Counted from the first letter of the stretch, positions 32,943 through 46,649 are shown. The stretch is DNA of 64,000 bases from Caenorhabditis elegans (GCF_000002985.6 NC_003284.9:6882001-6946000), one strand, 5' to 3'. Notes: generated by a model from the letters alone, not told the origin. Made by a program: numbers and translations.

Positions 32943-35900
32943 GGAGTCAAAAAACTCTGCTTGTCATATTGACGTTGCTGCTAAGCTACAACGTCTTCTG
33001 TACAGGGGATACAAATGGAACTCGTAAGTTTTTGAGATTTAATTTCAGAACAAAAATAATCAAATATTGAAAAAAAAAGAATTCGTATAATGTCATTTGT
33101 GACACTGACACATGAATACATTTCCCCCTTTTGCTGTCTTCAGGCAGAAGACAATTTTTTTGTTAAATTTTTTTTTCTTTGAAACTCGAAAACTCAAGAT
33201 CAAACGTTGAAAATAAATCCATGATTTGTAAAATTAGAATTCGTATTTCGTATATATGAATAGCATATATTGAATTGAGAATTCGAGCATGAAAAAGTGA
33301 GTGGTGAGAAAAAAGACAGATGATTTGATGTTTCAGTAGCTCAAGACCCGGCCGATCAACTCCTCAACACTGTGCCGGAAAACTTCACCAACAACATCGA
33401 GTACCCTCAAAACAACAACAACAACACCTCAGAAACTGATGAAAGGTTCGTGACATGTGTTTGTGCGCATCATTAACAGATGACCTTTGTGTCTCTTCAC
33501 GGAGTACAGCTGTTAGAAGCTACCACCCGTCGCGCACCCAAACGCCATTATACCCTCGCTTCCGCAACCTTTTTATTCCATTGCTTCCCTCAATCCCATT
33601 TTTGCCCCCGCTGCCCCTAAAAACATCTTTTTTTGTTGAAACAATTGGTCTTCTCATGAAAAATGAGAAGAGTTTTCTAATAGTACAAGTTGCGTAGGCA
33701 GGACCAATGAGAGCGATTAGGAATTATTTTCAACTTCACTGTTTTTTTTAATTTATTTAGAAAAAAAGCGCAAAAAACCCTGTATGCCAAAATGACCAAA
33801 TATCATAGTAAAACTTTTCAAACTTTTTTTCCAACATAAAAAACATTTTTATTGACAGCCAGAAAGAGAATTATTGAGTTTTTGCAAAAGTGCCAAAAGA
33901 GTGAAAAATTAACACTTTTTGAAACAAAGGAGTACATTTTCATATAATTTTCAAACAGTTTTCTATAATAATTTGTAATTTTGGTACCATTGAATTGATA
34001 CTACTCCACATTTAAACTTTGAAAACTTTTTTGCTTTCTTTTCATATACTATATTCAAGAAAAAGTAAATTCAGTTTACAGACAGGTGAAATAAGCAACA
34101 CAAAACGAATTGCTTTCCTGTGAGAAAAAAACTCTAATTTGATTTTTTTGAGTATATTTTTTTCATTTACGCTTTTTCTTGTTTAGTTCTCCATTCCCAA
34201 CATTTTCCACCATAATGCAACGGTGCGCCACCGGAAAACAATTAGATCTGTCCCTTTACCTATCTTTCTTCAGAATCTATCTTTCTGCTTACTTTGAAAA
34301 CGAGAAGATGTTGAAAAAAAAACGGGGTCACAAACAAAATAGCTCTCAACGCACGAGGGAATCACGTGGACATTTTGAGAAGAGGGACACTTACCACATT
34401 CCTCCCAGTAGTTGTGCCAGTTTTCTCACCGTTTTTGCTTGAATTCATTAATTGAATTTCATGACCTGGTGAACACCAAGTTTGGTTGATTCTGTACACC
34501 TAGTTTTTTGAACTATTTGTATACTTCTTGCAAGCACAAACGTTTGTCAATGTAACGAATGAAGCATTAAAACATACTTCTTATCCATTCCGTGCCCTCA
34601 AAACGACCATAGTGCAAAACAATAATGAGTGGTAGGAGAAAAAAGAACAATAGTGAAACGTGAGCCTTATTCTGCCAATGTTTGCTCACAACTCGGTCAG
34701 ATTTTTACACTTCATGAAAACAAAAATAAAGATTCCCAACTTTTTAAATTTCCTACTGAATTTAACCGAACAACATAGTTCATCATCACCATGTCATGAG
34801 TCTGCTTCACTGACCATGAGAAGGTGCTCACACAAGAAATGAGAAGCTTTCGTATGAAGAAAACTTCATTTCTGTCTTCTTCTCTCAGTTTTTCGTCAAC
34901 ATTCCTCTCAGTTATCTTCTCCATCATATTATCGTGAATGCTTCATTTAAAAAATAACTTTTTCAATGATGTATCCAATTCAACTTCCTAGCATTTTCCA
35001 CAGAACTCACATGTCCATTTCCGTTCCATTCGCTTGTTTTCACTAACTTTTAGTTTTTTTGCCTGAATCTCTTTTGCTCCCAATATATCTCGTTTTATTG
35101 GTGTTTTCCAACACAATATACTTGTGTATCAATAGGGCCGGTCTAGCCAAGATTTTCATTTCCTGTTGCCAGGTTACTGAAAAGCGTCACAATTCCGGTT
35201 CACATCAGAGTCTCTTTTGAAAACAAAATATTAGTCGAAAAAGATTACGCATTCTAAATTTCAGCAAGAAAAACTTTTTCCCGTCTCAAATACTCATGCT
35301 ACATATATAATGAATTCACACTTACAGCATGGACGCCGAAGGAGAATGGGTTCAAAGTGCTCCACCCGAGGAGATTGAAGAAGCCAAGCATCTTTTGGAT
35401 CCAGTTCACGTCGATTTTGAGCATACCCATAAGCCACTGGCCTTTGTTTTTCTCATCATTCTGGTCACTCTTGCCAAGCCAAGTGAGTATTAATGTTCGA
35501 CTCCTGCATTTAAAATTACTTTTCAAATTCAAAAAATGTGTGTTTAATAAAAACGTGGGGCAAATTTGCTGTCAACTGTCAAGTTTGATATTTTTTGCGA
35601 TTCAAAAATTACTTCGCAAGTATTACGATTTTTGGGGTTAGCCGAAAACGGCGAATTCGCCAAATTTGACGAGTTTGACGAGATCGTCGAAATTTCCTAA
35701 TTTCCAGTGTTTGGTAAGTTTTAAGATGACACACAATTGAAAAAAAGTGAAAGAACAAAGTCATTGATGTTTTTGCATTGATACTGAAAACCGCAAGTGA
35801 AACTACCTGTAAAATTTGCACGAAAATTTTTTTTTCAGCTCTTCACTGGCCTGTGCTTCGAAAACTTCCTGAATCGGTAGTCCTAATGCTTTATGGAGTC

Positions 35901-38505
35901 CTAATGGCTACTGCAGTGAAAGCTTTGATGAGAATCGACCCGGGACAACTCGACACATTCATGTTCTTCATGATCCTTCTCCCTGCAATTGTAAACGACG
36001 CTGGACTTTCAATGCAAAAAAAAGAGTTCACTATTGCATTGCCAAAAATCTTATTGTTCGCTGTTGTCGGAACTGTCGTGCACGCTCTTCTTCTTGCTGC
36101 AACCATGTACGGAATCGAGCCAATTTTCAGCTTTAAGCCTGGATTCCTACATCTTTTCGTCTTCGCTACACTTATCAGCGCGGTCGATCCCGTATCCGTG
36201 CTGAGCACATTTGCAGAGCTTGATGTCAAGAAAAGTTTATTCATTCTGATTTTCGGAGAATCACTTTGCAACGACGCCGTTACCATTGTTCTCTACCGTA
36301 CATCAATCAATGTCATTAAAACTTCTGATGCATCCGATGAGATGCTTACAATTACTTCGGTCGTTGGAAGTTGCGTTGTACAGTTCATGATTGTTTGCGG
36401 ATTCGGATTGTTGTGTGGAGCAGTTGTTGGATTTGCCGGTGTGTTCATCATGAAGTGAGTTTGTTTGGGGTTATTAAATAATTGACAATATACAATTCCT
36501 CCCATATATCATAAGTTCACATATACTCAAAAATCATCAAAATATCACAAAAAATAAAAATTTTGCAGAAATATGGTCGGTCATCAGATGAATCAACCGA
36601 TCTTCCAACTTTTCTGTCCATACCTTGCCTACCTCCTTGCTGAAACTGGGCATTATTCTGGAATTCTTGCTTCTATTCTGTGTGCTGCAATCATGTCGTA
36701 CTATATGGCGGCCAACATGTGTGTTGAAATGGAATTTGCCGCATTCACGTTCTCCAAGACCGGATCTTCACTGTGAGACATTTCAGAAACAATAATTTCT
36801 TACTATTCTAAATTTAGATCCGAATCCTGCATCTTTTTCTACCTCGGAGTTTCCCTTGTCTCGTACAACCACGAATTCGATTTCTACTTTATTGCGGTCA
36901 CCGTTTTCTGTTGCACTCTGTACCGTTTTCTTGGTAATCCATAAGGTTATTTTGCGATAGTTTGAAATTTTAATCAATTGCAGTCACGTGTACACTGTCT
37001 GCTTTCTACAACCTCTTTGCTTCTGAGAAAAATCGTATTCCATTCACTGATCAGTTGGTTGTCACTCATGCCGGAATCCGTGGAGCTGTCTGCTTCGGTC
37101 TCGTTCAGATTATTGACGAAAGAATCATCCCAGCCAAGCCGTACTTTGTCACTACCACCCTTGCCATGATCTTCGTTACATCTATTCTTCAGGTAGAAAA
37201 TCAACCAGTGTAGAGTGATAATTGTTTTTGATTCCAGGGTTGTACCATTAAGTTCGTCATGAAATGTCTCAAGATTCCGGGTGACGATGGAACAAAACAG
37301 AAGGATCCAAAAGCCTTGAGATGGCTTACTCACCTGAACGACAAGTACATCAAAAAATTCCTTGTATCGGAGAATACTTGTAAGAAGCACTACCAACATA
37401 TTTTACAATAAAACATTAAATATTTAGATCTTCCAACTGATGAAACCTTCCGCAACCTGGGACTTCCAAAAGCCGTCAGTACCGCTCTTCGTATTGGTGA
37501 ACGCAGTCATACTGATCTGTACGTTTTTTCTTTTATCAGTATAATTACACTTACTTTTGATGCAAGGTTGATCTGAATAAAATTTACAAATCCCAAAATT
37601 TCAGTCAACGCCACGGAGAAGTCTCCCACACCCCAGCGCCATCCGTCGGGCGACCAACCATTGCTCCATTCGATTTCGGAAATATGGAAGAAGAGAACAA
37701 CCGTCTTCCATCCACCGGTAGACGTACTCCAGTTGCCAGAAGCCAAACTCGCTACTCTCGTCATTTCATCTATGCTATTCCAAATGAGACTGATAACTAC
37801 TTGACCTGTCCAGTGAGCGCATCCAAACGTCCTCCATTTGACCCATCTCGTAAGTTGCAAAAAGAACGTGATGGTTTTAAAATATAGTAGTTTAGAAGTC
37901 TATCAACACCAAAACACCATCAGTAACCCTGGAGACGATCGTGCTCGTTGCTATAACCGTCGCCACAACTCGATGAGCGGAGCCGACGAGATGGAACTCA
38001 AACAACTTAATCAGACAGTTCAGAAAAAACGTTAGTCTTTTTTATAAGTTGGGCTTTGGGTTCATCCTTTGATAAATGAAAAATTACACAAAATAACCAA
38101 TTTCTTAGTGAGACTACTCAATAACTTTTCGAAATTTAGTGTGGCAAGTTGAAATTTTTATATAAAAAAGGAAAATTTTGTTAAAACGGTAAATTTTGAA
38201 CAATTTTGCCACTTAAATTTTTTTTAAATCAAAATGCTTGTATTTGTATAAAACTTGATAGTTATCATGGGTTTTATTTGTTTATTACACAAATACCTTT
38301 CTCCTTTATCAATGCAGTACGCATTTTGCAAATCTGATAAGTTATCACTGTAAATTTTTCAGTTTCCCGCACCATCACAAGTGGAACAAAGCAGTTTGTT
38401 GTGAACCCCGATGAAGCAATCCGTGAAGAGTCTCCAGCCACTATTCCAAAGAAACGTGCCACATTTGAAGACGACGAGATTTCCAAAATTGATGAGAGCG
38501 AGTGA
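32943..38505 (+). CDS. Na+/H+ exchanger (SLC9/NHX family), 5' end incomplete
   Basis: Twelve exons read in frame: 32943-33023, 33337-33445, 35328-35482, 35839-36454, 36569-36772, 36818-36933, 36984-37192, 37238-37379, 37428-37518, 37605-37849, 37896-38030, 38363-38505. They give 747 residues, and a short initiator exon is still missing upstream. The first exon encodes a hydrophobic signal-like segment (TLLVILTLLLSYNVFC), then an Asn-rich, glycosylation-prone region. The core has the exchanger marks: FFMILLPAIVNDAG, ISAVDPVSVLSTF, FGESLCNDAVTIVLY with the essential Glu and Asp, and THAGIRGAVCFGLV with the conserved Arg. The tail is cytosolic, basic and serine-rich. The protein exchanges Na+ for H+, most likely at the plasma membrane. 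It belongs to the nhx/pbo group of C. elegans, but I cannot assign which member. Confidence 0.88.
33446..35327 (+). other. Large intron (1.9 kb) of the exchanger gene
   Basis: It separates the N-terminal signal/Asn-rich exon from the exon before the transporter core. No exon recognised inside. It could carry an alternative promoter, because the next exon contains an in-frame ATG (MDAEGEW) right after its acceptor. Confidence 0.5.
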
Positions 38506-39124
38506 TTCAATATTTTGAATATCCAAAAATTGGTCTCCTCCCCTTTCGGGTTTATCATTCCAGTTTTAACACATTTCCTCGCTTTAGTTCTCTGCCTTCT
38601 GTATTTTTTTGTGTCCATTTCTTTTTTGCTCAGCAGTTTTGAGAATTCTCTCCTAATTTATCGTGTTTGCTTTAGTAATGGTGGAATAGTCCTGATGACA
38701 AATTACTCTACCCAACCAATTCTATCAATTTTTGAGCTGTTTTTGTTTCTCTTTAATCCTATAGTCTCAGAAAGCAGAAAAGGCCAAGTCATTTGCTTTA
38801 AATTCCCCGTCAAACATAAGTCAAACTTTTCGAAAAAGCCTTTCTGTTTTCTGATTCATTCTTTTTTCTGTGGTTTCTTTTTTCTTGTAACTTCCCCCGG
38901 TCTTTTAAGCCTTATCTCGTGTCTTGACTTACATTTCTTCATTACGCCAACAATCGAGCATAATATCCTCTCGGTACAAATGGCCTCGGTTATTTTTTTT
39001 AGCGGTTTTAGTTTTTCTTTTCCAATTTCACATTTCCCCATCAATTCATGGTCTGATTATACTCTCTTGTTCCACTAAAGTTTTTAGTAAAAAAACGGAT
39101 TTTGTCGATTTATTATGGAATAAA
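38506..39124 (+). other. Long pyrimidine-rich 3' UTR of the exchanger gene
   Basis: It runs from the stop codon to an AATAAA at 39119-39124. The sequence is T- and C-rich, which leaves a long stop-free frame (38515-39078). I treat that frame as a composition effect. Confidence 0.55.
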
Positions 39125-39657
39125 GATTAAAATTTTTTTTAATGTAATAAATGGTTGTAATGCTAGTAAAACAAATATAGTTGTATCAAGTTTAGAAAAT
39201 AAATATGCCTCAACAAATTGTTGTGTTCTCTGATTCCAATTGTTTTCGAATAATTTATTACTCGCTTCTAATGCAGTTGTTTCCTAATTCTGATGACAAG
39301 CTGCACCATATAGCAAAGCCAGTCAATTTTTAACATTTTTTTAGTTCGAATAGTCAAAAATCATTTCACGTCGCGATTGGAAGTTTTCAAACAAAACAGT
39401 TTAGAACTGAAGAAAGGTAGTTGTGCATTAACTGGAGGTAATAAATTTTGGCGTTTCGGCGACCAGAGTTTTGGTTGGTTTTCTCTACAAAAATTCGATT
39501 AAAATGGTTGAAAATTTTAGAGATTCAAAATTTTTTGGAAGTTGGCAAGGTTGTATATAAATTCTATAAGAAAGATCACAGTGAAACTTCGAAAACATAA
39601 CAATATAAATTTTTTAGTTTTTTAAAATGTTGTTTTAATAACAAAATTCAAAAATAA
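39125..39657. other. Short intergenic region between convergent genes
   Basis: AT-rich. A second AATAAA lies near 39199. No gene seen. Confidence 0.5.
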
Positions 39658-39663
39658 TTTATT
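39658..39663 (-). terminator. AATAAA polyadenylation signal, minus strand
   Basis: TTTATT on plus, about 60 bp past the otopetrin stop codon. Confidence 0.6.
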
Positions 39664-39720
39664 TAAGTGAAACTGACAAATAATGGCATAGAATTCAAAA
39701 CTCAAAAAAAAAAACTAAAT

Positions 39721-42452
39721 TCACAATGGAGTGTGTTCATTTTCAATCTCCTTTGGTTTCTTTGGTGGTCGGAACGTTTTCTTCCAGATTTCAGCAAAAC
39801 ATGCAGAACTGTGAAATCTAAAAACATTATTGCTCTATGAACTATGCAATTTATTCTTAAAACCTGTAGAAAATAGTGAGTGGAGAGCATCCTCGGACAA
39901 CGATTGCCCAGTAGTACGACCCGTACATGTGTATCATCTCATCATTAATTCCAGCTTTTTGAGCTTCAAACACGTTCATCATAAATTGAGCACAATTCAT
40001 CATGAGCAGCATGGTAATAACCTTGAAGAAACATAATAATTTTGTTTTCAAAAGGGCTCTTGAATACCTGTTTTCCTGGTTTGTATCGTAGCATATGCTG
40101 ATTAGATTCTTCAATTCTTAATCTAGAAGCAACCATAAGCAGGCAACTTTGGAATGTTACTTGAATCTTAAATTTTTCCTGAAGCTATAAGATTTAAACG
40201 TTAATATTACCAATCTCAAGACGTTAGTAGTGAATATGATAAGTGGGAGGCCGATGGTCATGTTGTTGATAAATGATAGGATTCCACCAATAGAGAATAT
40301 GAGTTCTCCAATCAATCCAACAACTAGAAGAATTCGATCAAGCAGTTCTGCATTGTCATCTTCTTCGTCATCATCTTCCATCAAAAACTTCAAATATCGC
40401 ATTCTCCAGAAAGCAAAAACGACCAAGAAAGTAGAAACAAGGAAGAAGGACATGTTGGTGCATGAGAAGATCTGAAATTCATTTACCTAACCAAACAAAA
40501 GATTATTCAAGTCATACCCATTGCGCTACATTCTTATCGGAAGAATATGCATTAAAAAGAGCTATTGCAATGATAGTCACAATAATACAAGCGAATCCGG
40601 CAAACAGACCTTCTGCAGTTCTAGAACAGTCAATTTTCAAAATGCTACGTTTTTTCATCTTCTTTTCCATCTGGAAATGTTTTTAAATTTGCACAGCTCT
40701 TCAGTAAAAATTGTCAAAAAAAACCTGTTCTCGTTTGAGACGTTCAAGATTAGCCCAGAAAACAAATGCAACACCGGCACAAATCAAGGAATATTCCACC
40801 ACGCAGGTGTACATAAATTCATTGTACCCGTTGAAAATACAAAGAACTCCTTTGCAAGCTTCTTCGTGAACCTCATGATGATGAGCAGATGCTGAATTGA
40901 ATTGATGAGTGTTAAGATTTATGTTGATGATTGGCTTACCTTTAGATAAATTAGCGTGTTGAACATGTCTAATTTCTTTGACAGTCTCTACTTCTTCATA
41001 GAGAATATATCTCAACCACATCCACAAATTTGTTCCAGTGAGATGCATTAGGCCAAATCTCGCCAAGTTTCCATCGCCAGTGAAAATTATCTGTAATTTG
41101 AATTATCGTATTCCCTTTATTCTTTTTTCACCCCTATTAAAAAAATAAGAAAAGCACTGTTGTAAAGTTTTTTGTAAAGCTTTAAACGGCACAAAATCAA
41201 ATTTTTGTTAGAAATTTTTTTTTGTTTTCAAAGTTGTAGAGATTTTCAAAAATTAATTTTAACGGGGTTATTCAAGTGATTTTTTTCCTTTTTTGTTTCT
41301 TTTTGCTATTGACCCTATTTTGCCTCTCTTTGATCAATACAAACTTGTCATTTAAGAGACTGCATAGTTCAAATCAGTTTTGTATGGGAAGAAAAAAACC
41401 GAATTTGTATTTCGTTCAATGCTACTAGAAAGAATACAAAAGGTTGATCTTATTTAGTTTTTGAGTAAACTGCGATAGAATTCATTGTTCAGTTCAATTT
41501 TTTCACATCCTCTTTATCTCCGATTTGAAAAATACTTATCTGATAATTGCAAATTTGTTTAATTTTTGATCAAAACTGTTTCACATTTTTAGATAGATAA
41601 CATTCTGACCCTCACCTTTCCGTTACAGTAGACGAACCACATTTGTACAAAGATGAAAACAGCAGCCATAACATTCAGAACATCAGATCTGAAACAGTTT
41701 AGTTTTGCAACAATTTTTTGTTTTTTAAATTGTAACTCACATGACACTGCATTCTCCTTCGTTTGAACTCCACCCAAGCAAACAGATTACGAAAATTAAA
41801 AGGTAATAAACAACACCAATTATTCCAAACACTGAAATTACAAAAATTACAACAAAAAAATGGAATGAGGATATTTCAGTGCAGCTTACTCACCGACACA
41901 TCCCAATCGTAAATACAAACTTCCAGTAGAAGTATTCGCAAGAACTTCTGGTTCTGTTGCACTGATCCCACTATTTCGTAGGCTAATTCTCTGACGTTTT
42001 ATTGTGAAATGCATATCATGGACTAGGTAAGAACAGTATGCAATGAAAAGAATTGAACCGCCAAGGAGCCATGTTCCAAGTACCTGAATTTTTTTGCACA
42101 ATGTGGAACTCTTTACAATTTACAAACTCAAGTCCGACTTACCAAGTCTTTGATACTAATTTTTCCAGTGTTTTCTTCAGCAGCAATAATATTTGAAAGC
42201 TCTATGACAATTCCCGCTATCACAATAAAAATTGCATAAAAACATGTAAAAAGTCGAAAAACATATGCTCTTAAACTTCGAAATGTATGTTAATTTTACG
42301 AAAATTTTTCTCAGATACCTGGACCACGCATCTGAAAGCCAATATCGTTTCTCATGATACCGAAATCTGACTTTGCTGTTGGGTGTTGCAATTGTAGAAC
42401 AATTTGACGAAGTCCTATCAATCAAGTCAAATTCTTCTGTAGCCTTACTCAT
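39721..42452 (-). CDS. Otopetrin-like proton channel
   Basis: About twelve exons read on minus give roughly 570 residues with many membrane segments. Otopetrins are proton-selective channels with twelve helices. The diagnostic stretch is GDGNLARFGLMHLTGTNLWM followed by LRYILYEE (exon near 40940-41091), the conserved MHLxxTNLWxWxR motif of the family. The end, YYWAIVVRGCSPLTIFYR then FHSSACFAEIWKK, matches the usual otopetrin C-terminus. Between them are further helices and an acidic loop (MEDDDEEDD, about 40365). Start ATG at 42452; the first exon is a polar cytosolic segment. The stop TGA is at 39721-39723. C. elegans has several such genes (otpl); I cannot say which this is. It lies convergent with the Na+/H+ exchanger, 1.2 kb away. 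Confidence 0.85.
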
Positions 42453-43266
42453 CTAGAAACATTGAAAAGCGTGGGGGTATTCAACACGGAGGAAGGAAGA
42501 ATGAAATTGAATAAAATCGCACAAAACTTTGAGTACAAGCCACAAAGGAAAATGGAAAGGAAGAAAACGTGGGTAAGCACTGATAAGTATGACTTTCGGG
42601 CGTGATTGAACCTACCTCATTGCAGGGTGCCTCGAATTCTAAAAAAGGTGTATCAATGGCCGGAAAAATAAATATTCTCTTTATCGGCGTACCGATCAAG
42701 AATGCAAATATGTGAGTGAGCGTGGTGGACGCCGCTGACTCTCAACTACACAACTAACAGAAATGTATGCTTTTCAGTTGATAATCGACACTTTTTTCTG
42801 CACTGTTGAAACGAGAAGTTTATTTGAACAAAGGACATAGGCATATATAGTCTTGAAAAACGTTTTGTTTCGAAGTCAAAATAATACAGGCGGAATAATT
42901 GAACATCATCAGAAGCGTAGTTTTCAGGAGTGAAATAATTGAAGAATGGTTTTGTTTTAGTCGGCACAAAACGCGGAGACCGTGTTTCAATGGCTAGTTG
43001 TCAAATTCACAAAAAAAGGCTTTGGGCAGGAAAAACTGACACGAGGCGTTGGTGCCAACATATGAAGTTTTAAATTTGAAAAAAGTAAAGTGGCAAGTAC
43101 AAAAAATATTAAAAGTTTAAATACATGAAATTAAAATGAACATGGATGTATGGATGAAGAAAGTGAGATATAAATACTTTTCAACAATAATTAAATTATA
43201 TTTGTAACGGAAAATCGTATTGTGAGTAGATTTAAAAAATAAGATAGAGAACGCGTGAACAGTTGC
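42453..43266. other. Intergenic, otopetrin upstream region
   Basis: Presumed otopetrin promoter and the 3' end region of the next minus-strand gene. Short minus frames (42481-42699, 42746-42967) are not supported. Confidence 0.5.
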
Positions 43267-46200
43267 TCAAACAATCTGCTCTCGACGGGTTGTCGTTGTT
43301 GTGGTGGTGGTCGTATGTTGGACTTGTCCGTTTGCCATGTAGCTATCCTGCAACAAGCATCACTTTTAAATTTTGAAATGCGCAGCACTGACCAATAAAT
43401 CAATGTTTGAATATTTTTGAAGTAGGTTCTGAGATGGTGTATTGTTTTATTTAAGTTTGCTCCAGTTTTTAGCTCACATTTTCATTTCCAAATAAAACCT
43501 ATTCCACTTGAAAAAGTACTTTAAAGTTGTTTTTTTTTTTGAAAAAATAATGTGCCCACCCTAGACTTAGGAAATTTATTAAATCTTCATAGTTGTTATT
43601 TCGCATCCCAAAATATAATGTTAACCTACCTCAGTGCTGGGAGAATCTAGCCGAGGCTCTCCGTTATGCACGGAACCATTCAGATGGATTTGATGATTTT
43701 GATTAGTCTGATGATTTTGATTAATCAAATGATTCTGATTTTGAGTTTGGTGCAGTATTCCGACTGGTTTTCGCTTTGCCGTTGTGCTGGACCATTCTTC
43801 ATTTGTTATGAGTGGCTGGTCGGAACCATGATCTGAGCCAGCTGCTCTTCTAAAGTAAGTTTTATTTTGAATAAATTATATATTACAAAAACTCACTTTT
43901 TGTCATGTTGATCAATTACATCTATTTTCTTGTCCACGACATACTCTTCTTCATATTGTTCTTTTGGATAGGATCGATTCAAAATTCTGAAGCAACTAAA
44001 AAGATGCATTTGTCAAAGAAATAGTCAGTACTAATAGAAAAATGCTCACATAAGATAGGCCAAAATGAGGCACAGAATAAGCAACAAAGCGATTCCAAGA
44101 AGACAACCAAGAACGATGGTCCATGTTCTGAAGGCATAGGCCACGCCCTGAATGATTTCAAAGTTTAAAGAGCAAACCACTAGAAAGTAGGGAAACTGAA
44201 AGAAAGTCACTGAGGATTACCACGTTATTGACATTGACTGCAGCCGCGCAAGCCCCGTTGTAAACTCCATAAGTGCATGGATTGCATTCAACGACCTAAA
44301 AAGAAGATGTGCCATTTATCATACAAATGTTTTCCTTTTTAAAAAAAATTCGAATTCAGAGGTTTCGAAACAAAAGATTAGTTCTGACCTGGGTTAGTTG
44401 GGTGTTCCACTTGCAGAGGGAGAACGTGCCAGTTCGATTGCTAAAACATGCCACTAGATGATTAGCTTGAGCATTTGTTTTATTACAGGTTAAATCACAC
44501 AGCGGGCCCATGAAGTTGTTAATGCACTGTACATTAAGGTTCATTTGAAGCCTGAAAATTCAATCAAATTGTTTAAAATTGTTATAAAGTTTTTGTCTAA
44601 AATAAATCTCAACTTACTGGGTCTGAAGGCTTGTTCCAGTGAGTGTTAACGTTTGAGTTCCCTGTCCTTGATTTCCAGTGTTTGTGCTGAATTTAGAGAG
44701 GTCCACCACGAAAGAATCTACCAAAGAAAGATGATTAAAGAAAAGTAGTTGTCCGGAGCTGCTATCAATTACTACACCAAGATGTTGCACGAAGACGTCA
44801 ATTGAAATCTGAATCACTTATTAATCTCAGTATTTGGGATAATTTTATAATCACCGGTTTTGTTGCCATGTAGAAAGTATGCTGGTTTGTCCAATTTCCA
44901 GTGGTAATAATTCCATTATTCGGAACAGGGTAGAAATTTGATTGAGTGTACTGGATTGATTGGCTGTAAGCTACCAGGTAGTTATAAAATTTTAAACATG
45001 TTTTCCATTTTATTTTTCAATATACTATCTTGTAAATGGTGATTCACTATCAGTTGAGCTCATGTTAGTCACCCGGCGCTCTCGTCCATAACAATCAATA
45101 TGCAAATATAAATACATACACACTCGAATGCGTACATACGCCCGCATACCACCCTCTTAACAACACGTATAAACCCTTATCACTTCTTACGGCTACTCAC
45201 TATCAGTTGGCAACAAGCTCAATTGCGTGGTACCCGTTTTCAAAGTTTGAAACAAGTACATAGTGGTACCAACTTACTCCGCGCAAGAGATAACAAGCAC
45301 AAAACTGAATTGGCATTGATTCTGATGATTGCTGGGTACAAAGTTGCAATTTGAAATCGGACAGTTGCAGGTTGTTCCATTCGGAAGTTTCAGTCCAGAA
45401 TTTGTGTAGGAAATGAGTCTTAAATCAACTTCAGCTCCCATTAATCCACTTCCTGTTTCGAGTGCCATTGGATTATTGGAATATACTGTCCTTCCGGGAG
45501 ATCCAAACTGCTGAAAACAAATGTTTGATTTTCCAGTAGTTTGTATTTTAAACATACCCCTCCCATCTGACCGCCATAGCCGGATTGAGAGCCATACTGC
45601 GATTGATAACCGGAAACTCCCCCGTAACCATAGCCACCTCCTTGTTGAACTCCTTGGATGCTGAAAGGCAGTGACAGGTGTGATGAATCATATTCTCATT
45701 TCCTTCATTTACGTGTGCTATTACTCATGCTCAACCTTTCGATATTTAATCTAACACTGGGGAAACTGTTCAAACTTGTGAACAATTCATGCCGGGATAG
45801 CTGGGTAGGCACTCACTTTTCCTGAATATTAATTGTCCTTTGCTCTTTGAATTGGCCGCCAAAATTCCCACCACCACCTATCACCGGCCCAGGTCCCACG
45901 ACCACATGGCTCTGTTGATATCGACTGAAATGGGTTTTAATAGGGTAGAATTTAACATAGGGACAGAACAAGTGGAGTACGTTATATTTGCTTGGTCTTG
46001 ATGTGTTTCAATTTTATTACAGGCCCTTAAAGCGACGACATAAACAATTACGCAACGTTAATGATGTGGACATCTAATTTTTGTTATCAGTGCAGCTTTG
46101 TTGCTACTGAACTTTTGCTTTTTTAATAAAAAACCGAAAACTGTATTAGAGAATACATCTATAATAGAAAAAACTAGTTTACTAAAATATAAACATATTA

Positions 46201-46649
46201 ATTTTCTTGTAAAATACACATCTGTTTGAAAAGTGTTAAAAAGGAGAAACAGTTCTAGGTACTTTGAACGTATAGACCCAAAATATGATTTAAAGAACGT
46301 CATAATGATACTTTTCAAAAGTTTAAGGAAAATATTTGTGAAGTTTCATTACGAAATTCATTAATTTGAGCGCATTTTGAAAACCAATTCTTTAAACTTA
46401 TAAATGGAAATTTGAATTTGAACACTATTGAATCTTAAAAGAATATGATCAAGCAAAACATATTTAAAAAAATGTAAAGAACATGCTAAACCATATTAAA
46501 ACAAACCTTTGCGAACCACCGCCTGATTGAAATCCGCCCTGCTGGTAACCACCACCTCTTTGTTGTCCACCTTGAAACTGTGCTTGTTGATACTGCGCAT
46601 ATCCGATTCCCAGCAAGCCAAGGACAACAAAAAGCGCGATGACGCGCAT
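43267..46649 (-). CDS. Single-pass membrane protein with DSL-like cysteine module (gene A)
   Basis: About twelve exons on minus, roughly 540 residues. Signal peptide MRVIALFVVLGLLGIGYA at 46649. Next comes a long Gly/Gln-rich, low-complexity region (QFQGGQQRGGGYQQGG, GGGYGYGG, GGQMGG). Then an extracellular part: VDLRLISYTNSGLKLPNG and a CNC...C...C cluster reminiscent of the Notch-ligand MNNL domain. A later exon (44356-44550) reads VQCINNFMGPLCDLTC with further Cys, which fits the DSL pattern C-(x)n-GxxC-xxxC. One transmembrane helix (WTIVLGCLLGIALLLILCLI, about 44060-44150) is followed by an acidic cytosolic tail with an Asn-Gln-His repeat (NQNHLINQNHQTNQNHQ) and a Thr run (about 43295-43320), ending REQIV. 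Likely a cell-surface ligand or adhesion protein; function inferred only. Confidence 0.75.

Noticed and set aside
35891-36286. 131-codon minus frame inside the exchanger
   Set aside because: Antisense shadow of the strongly conserved transporter core exon.
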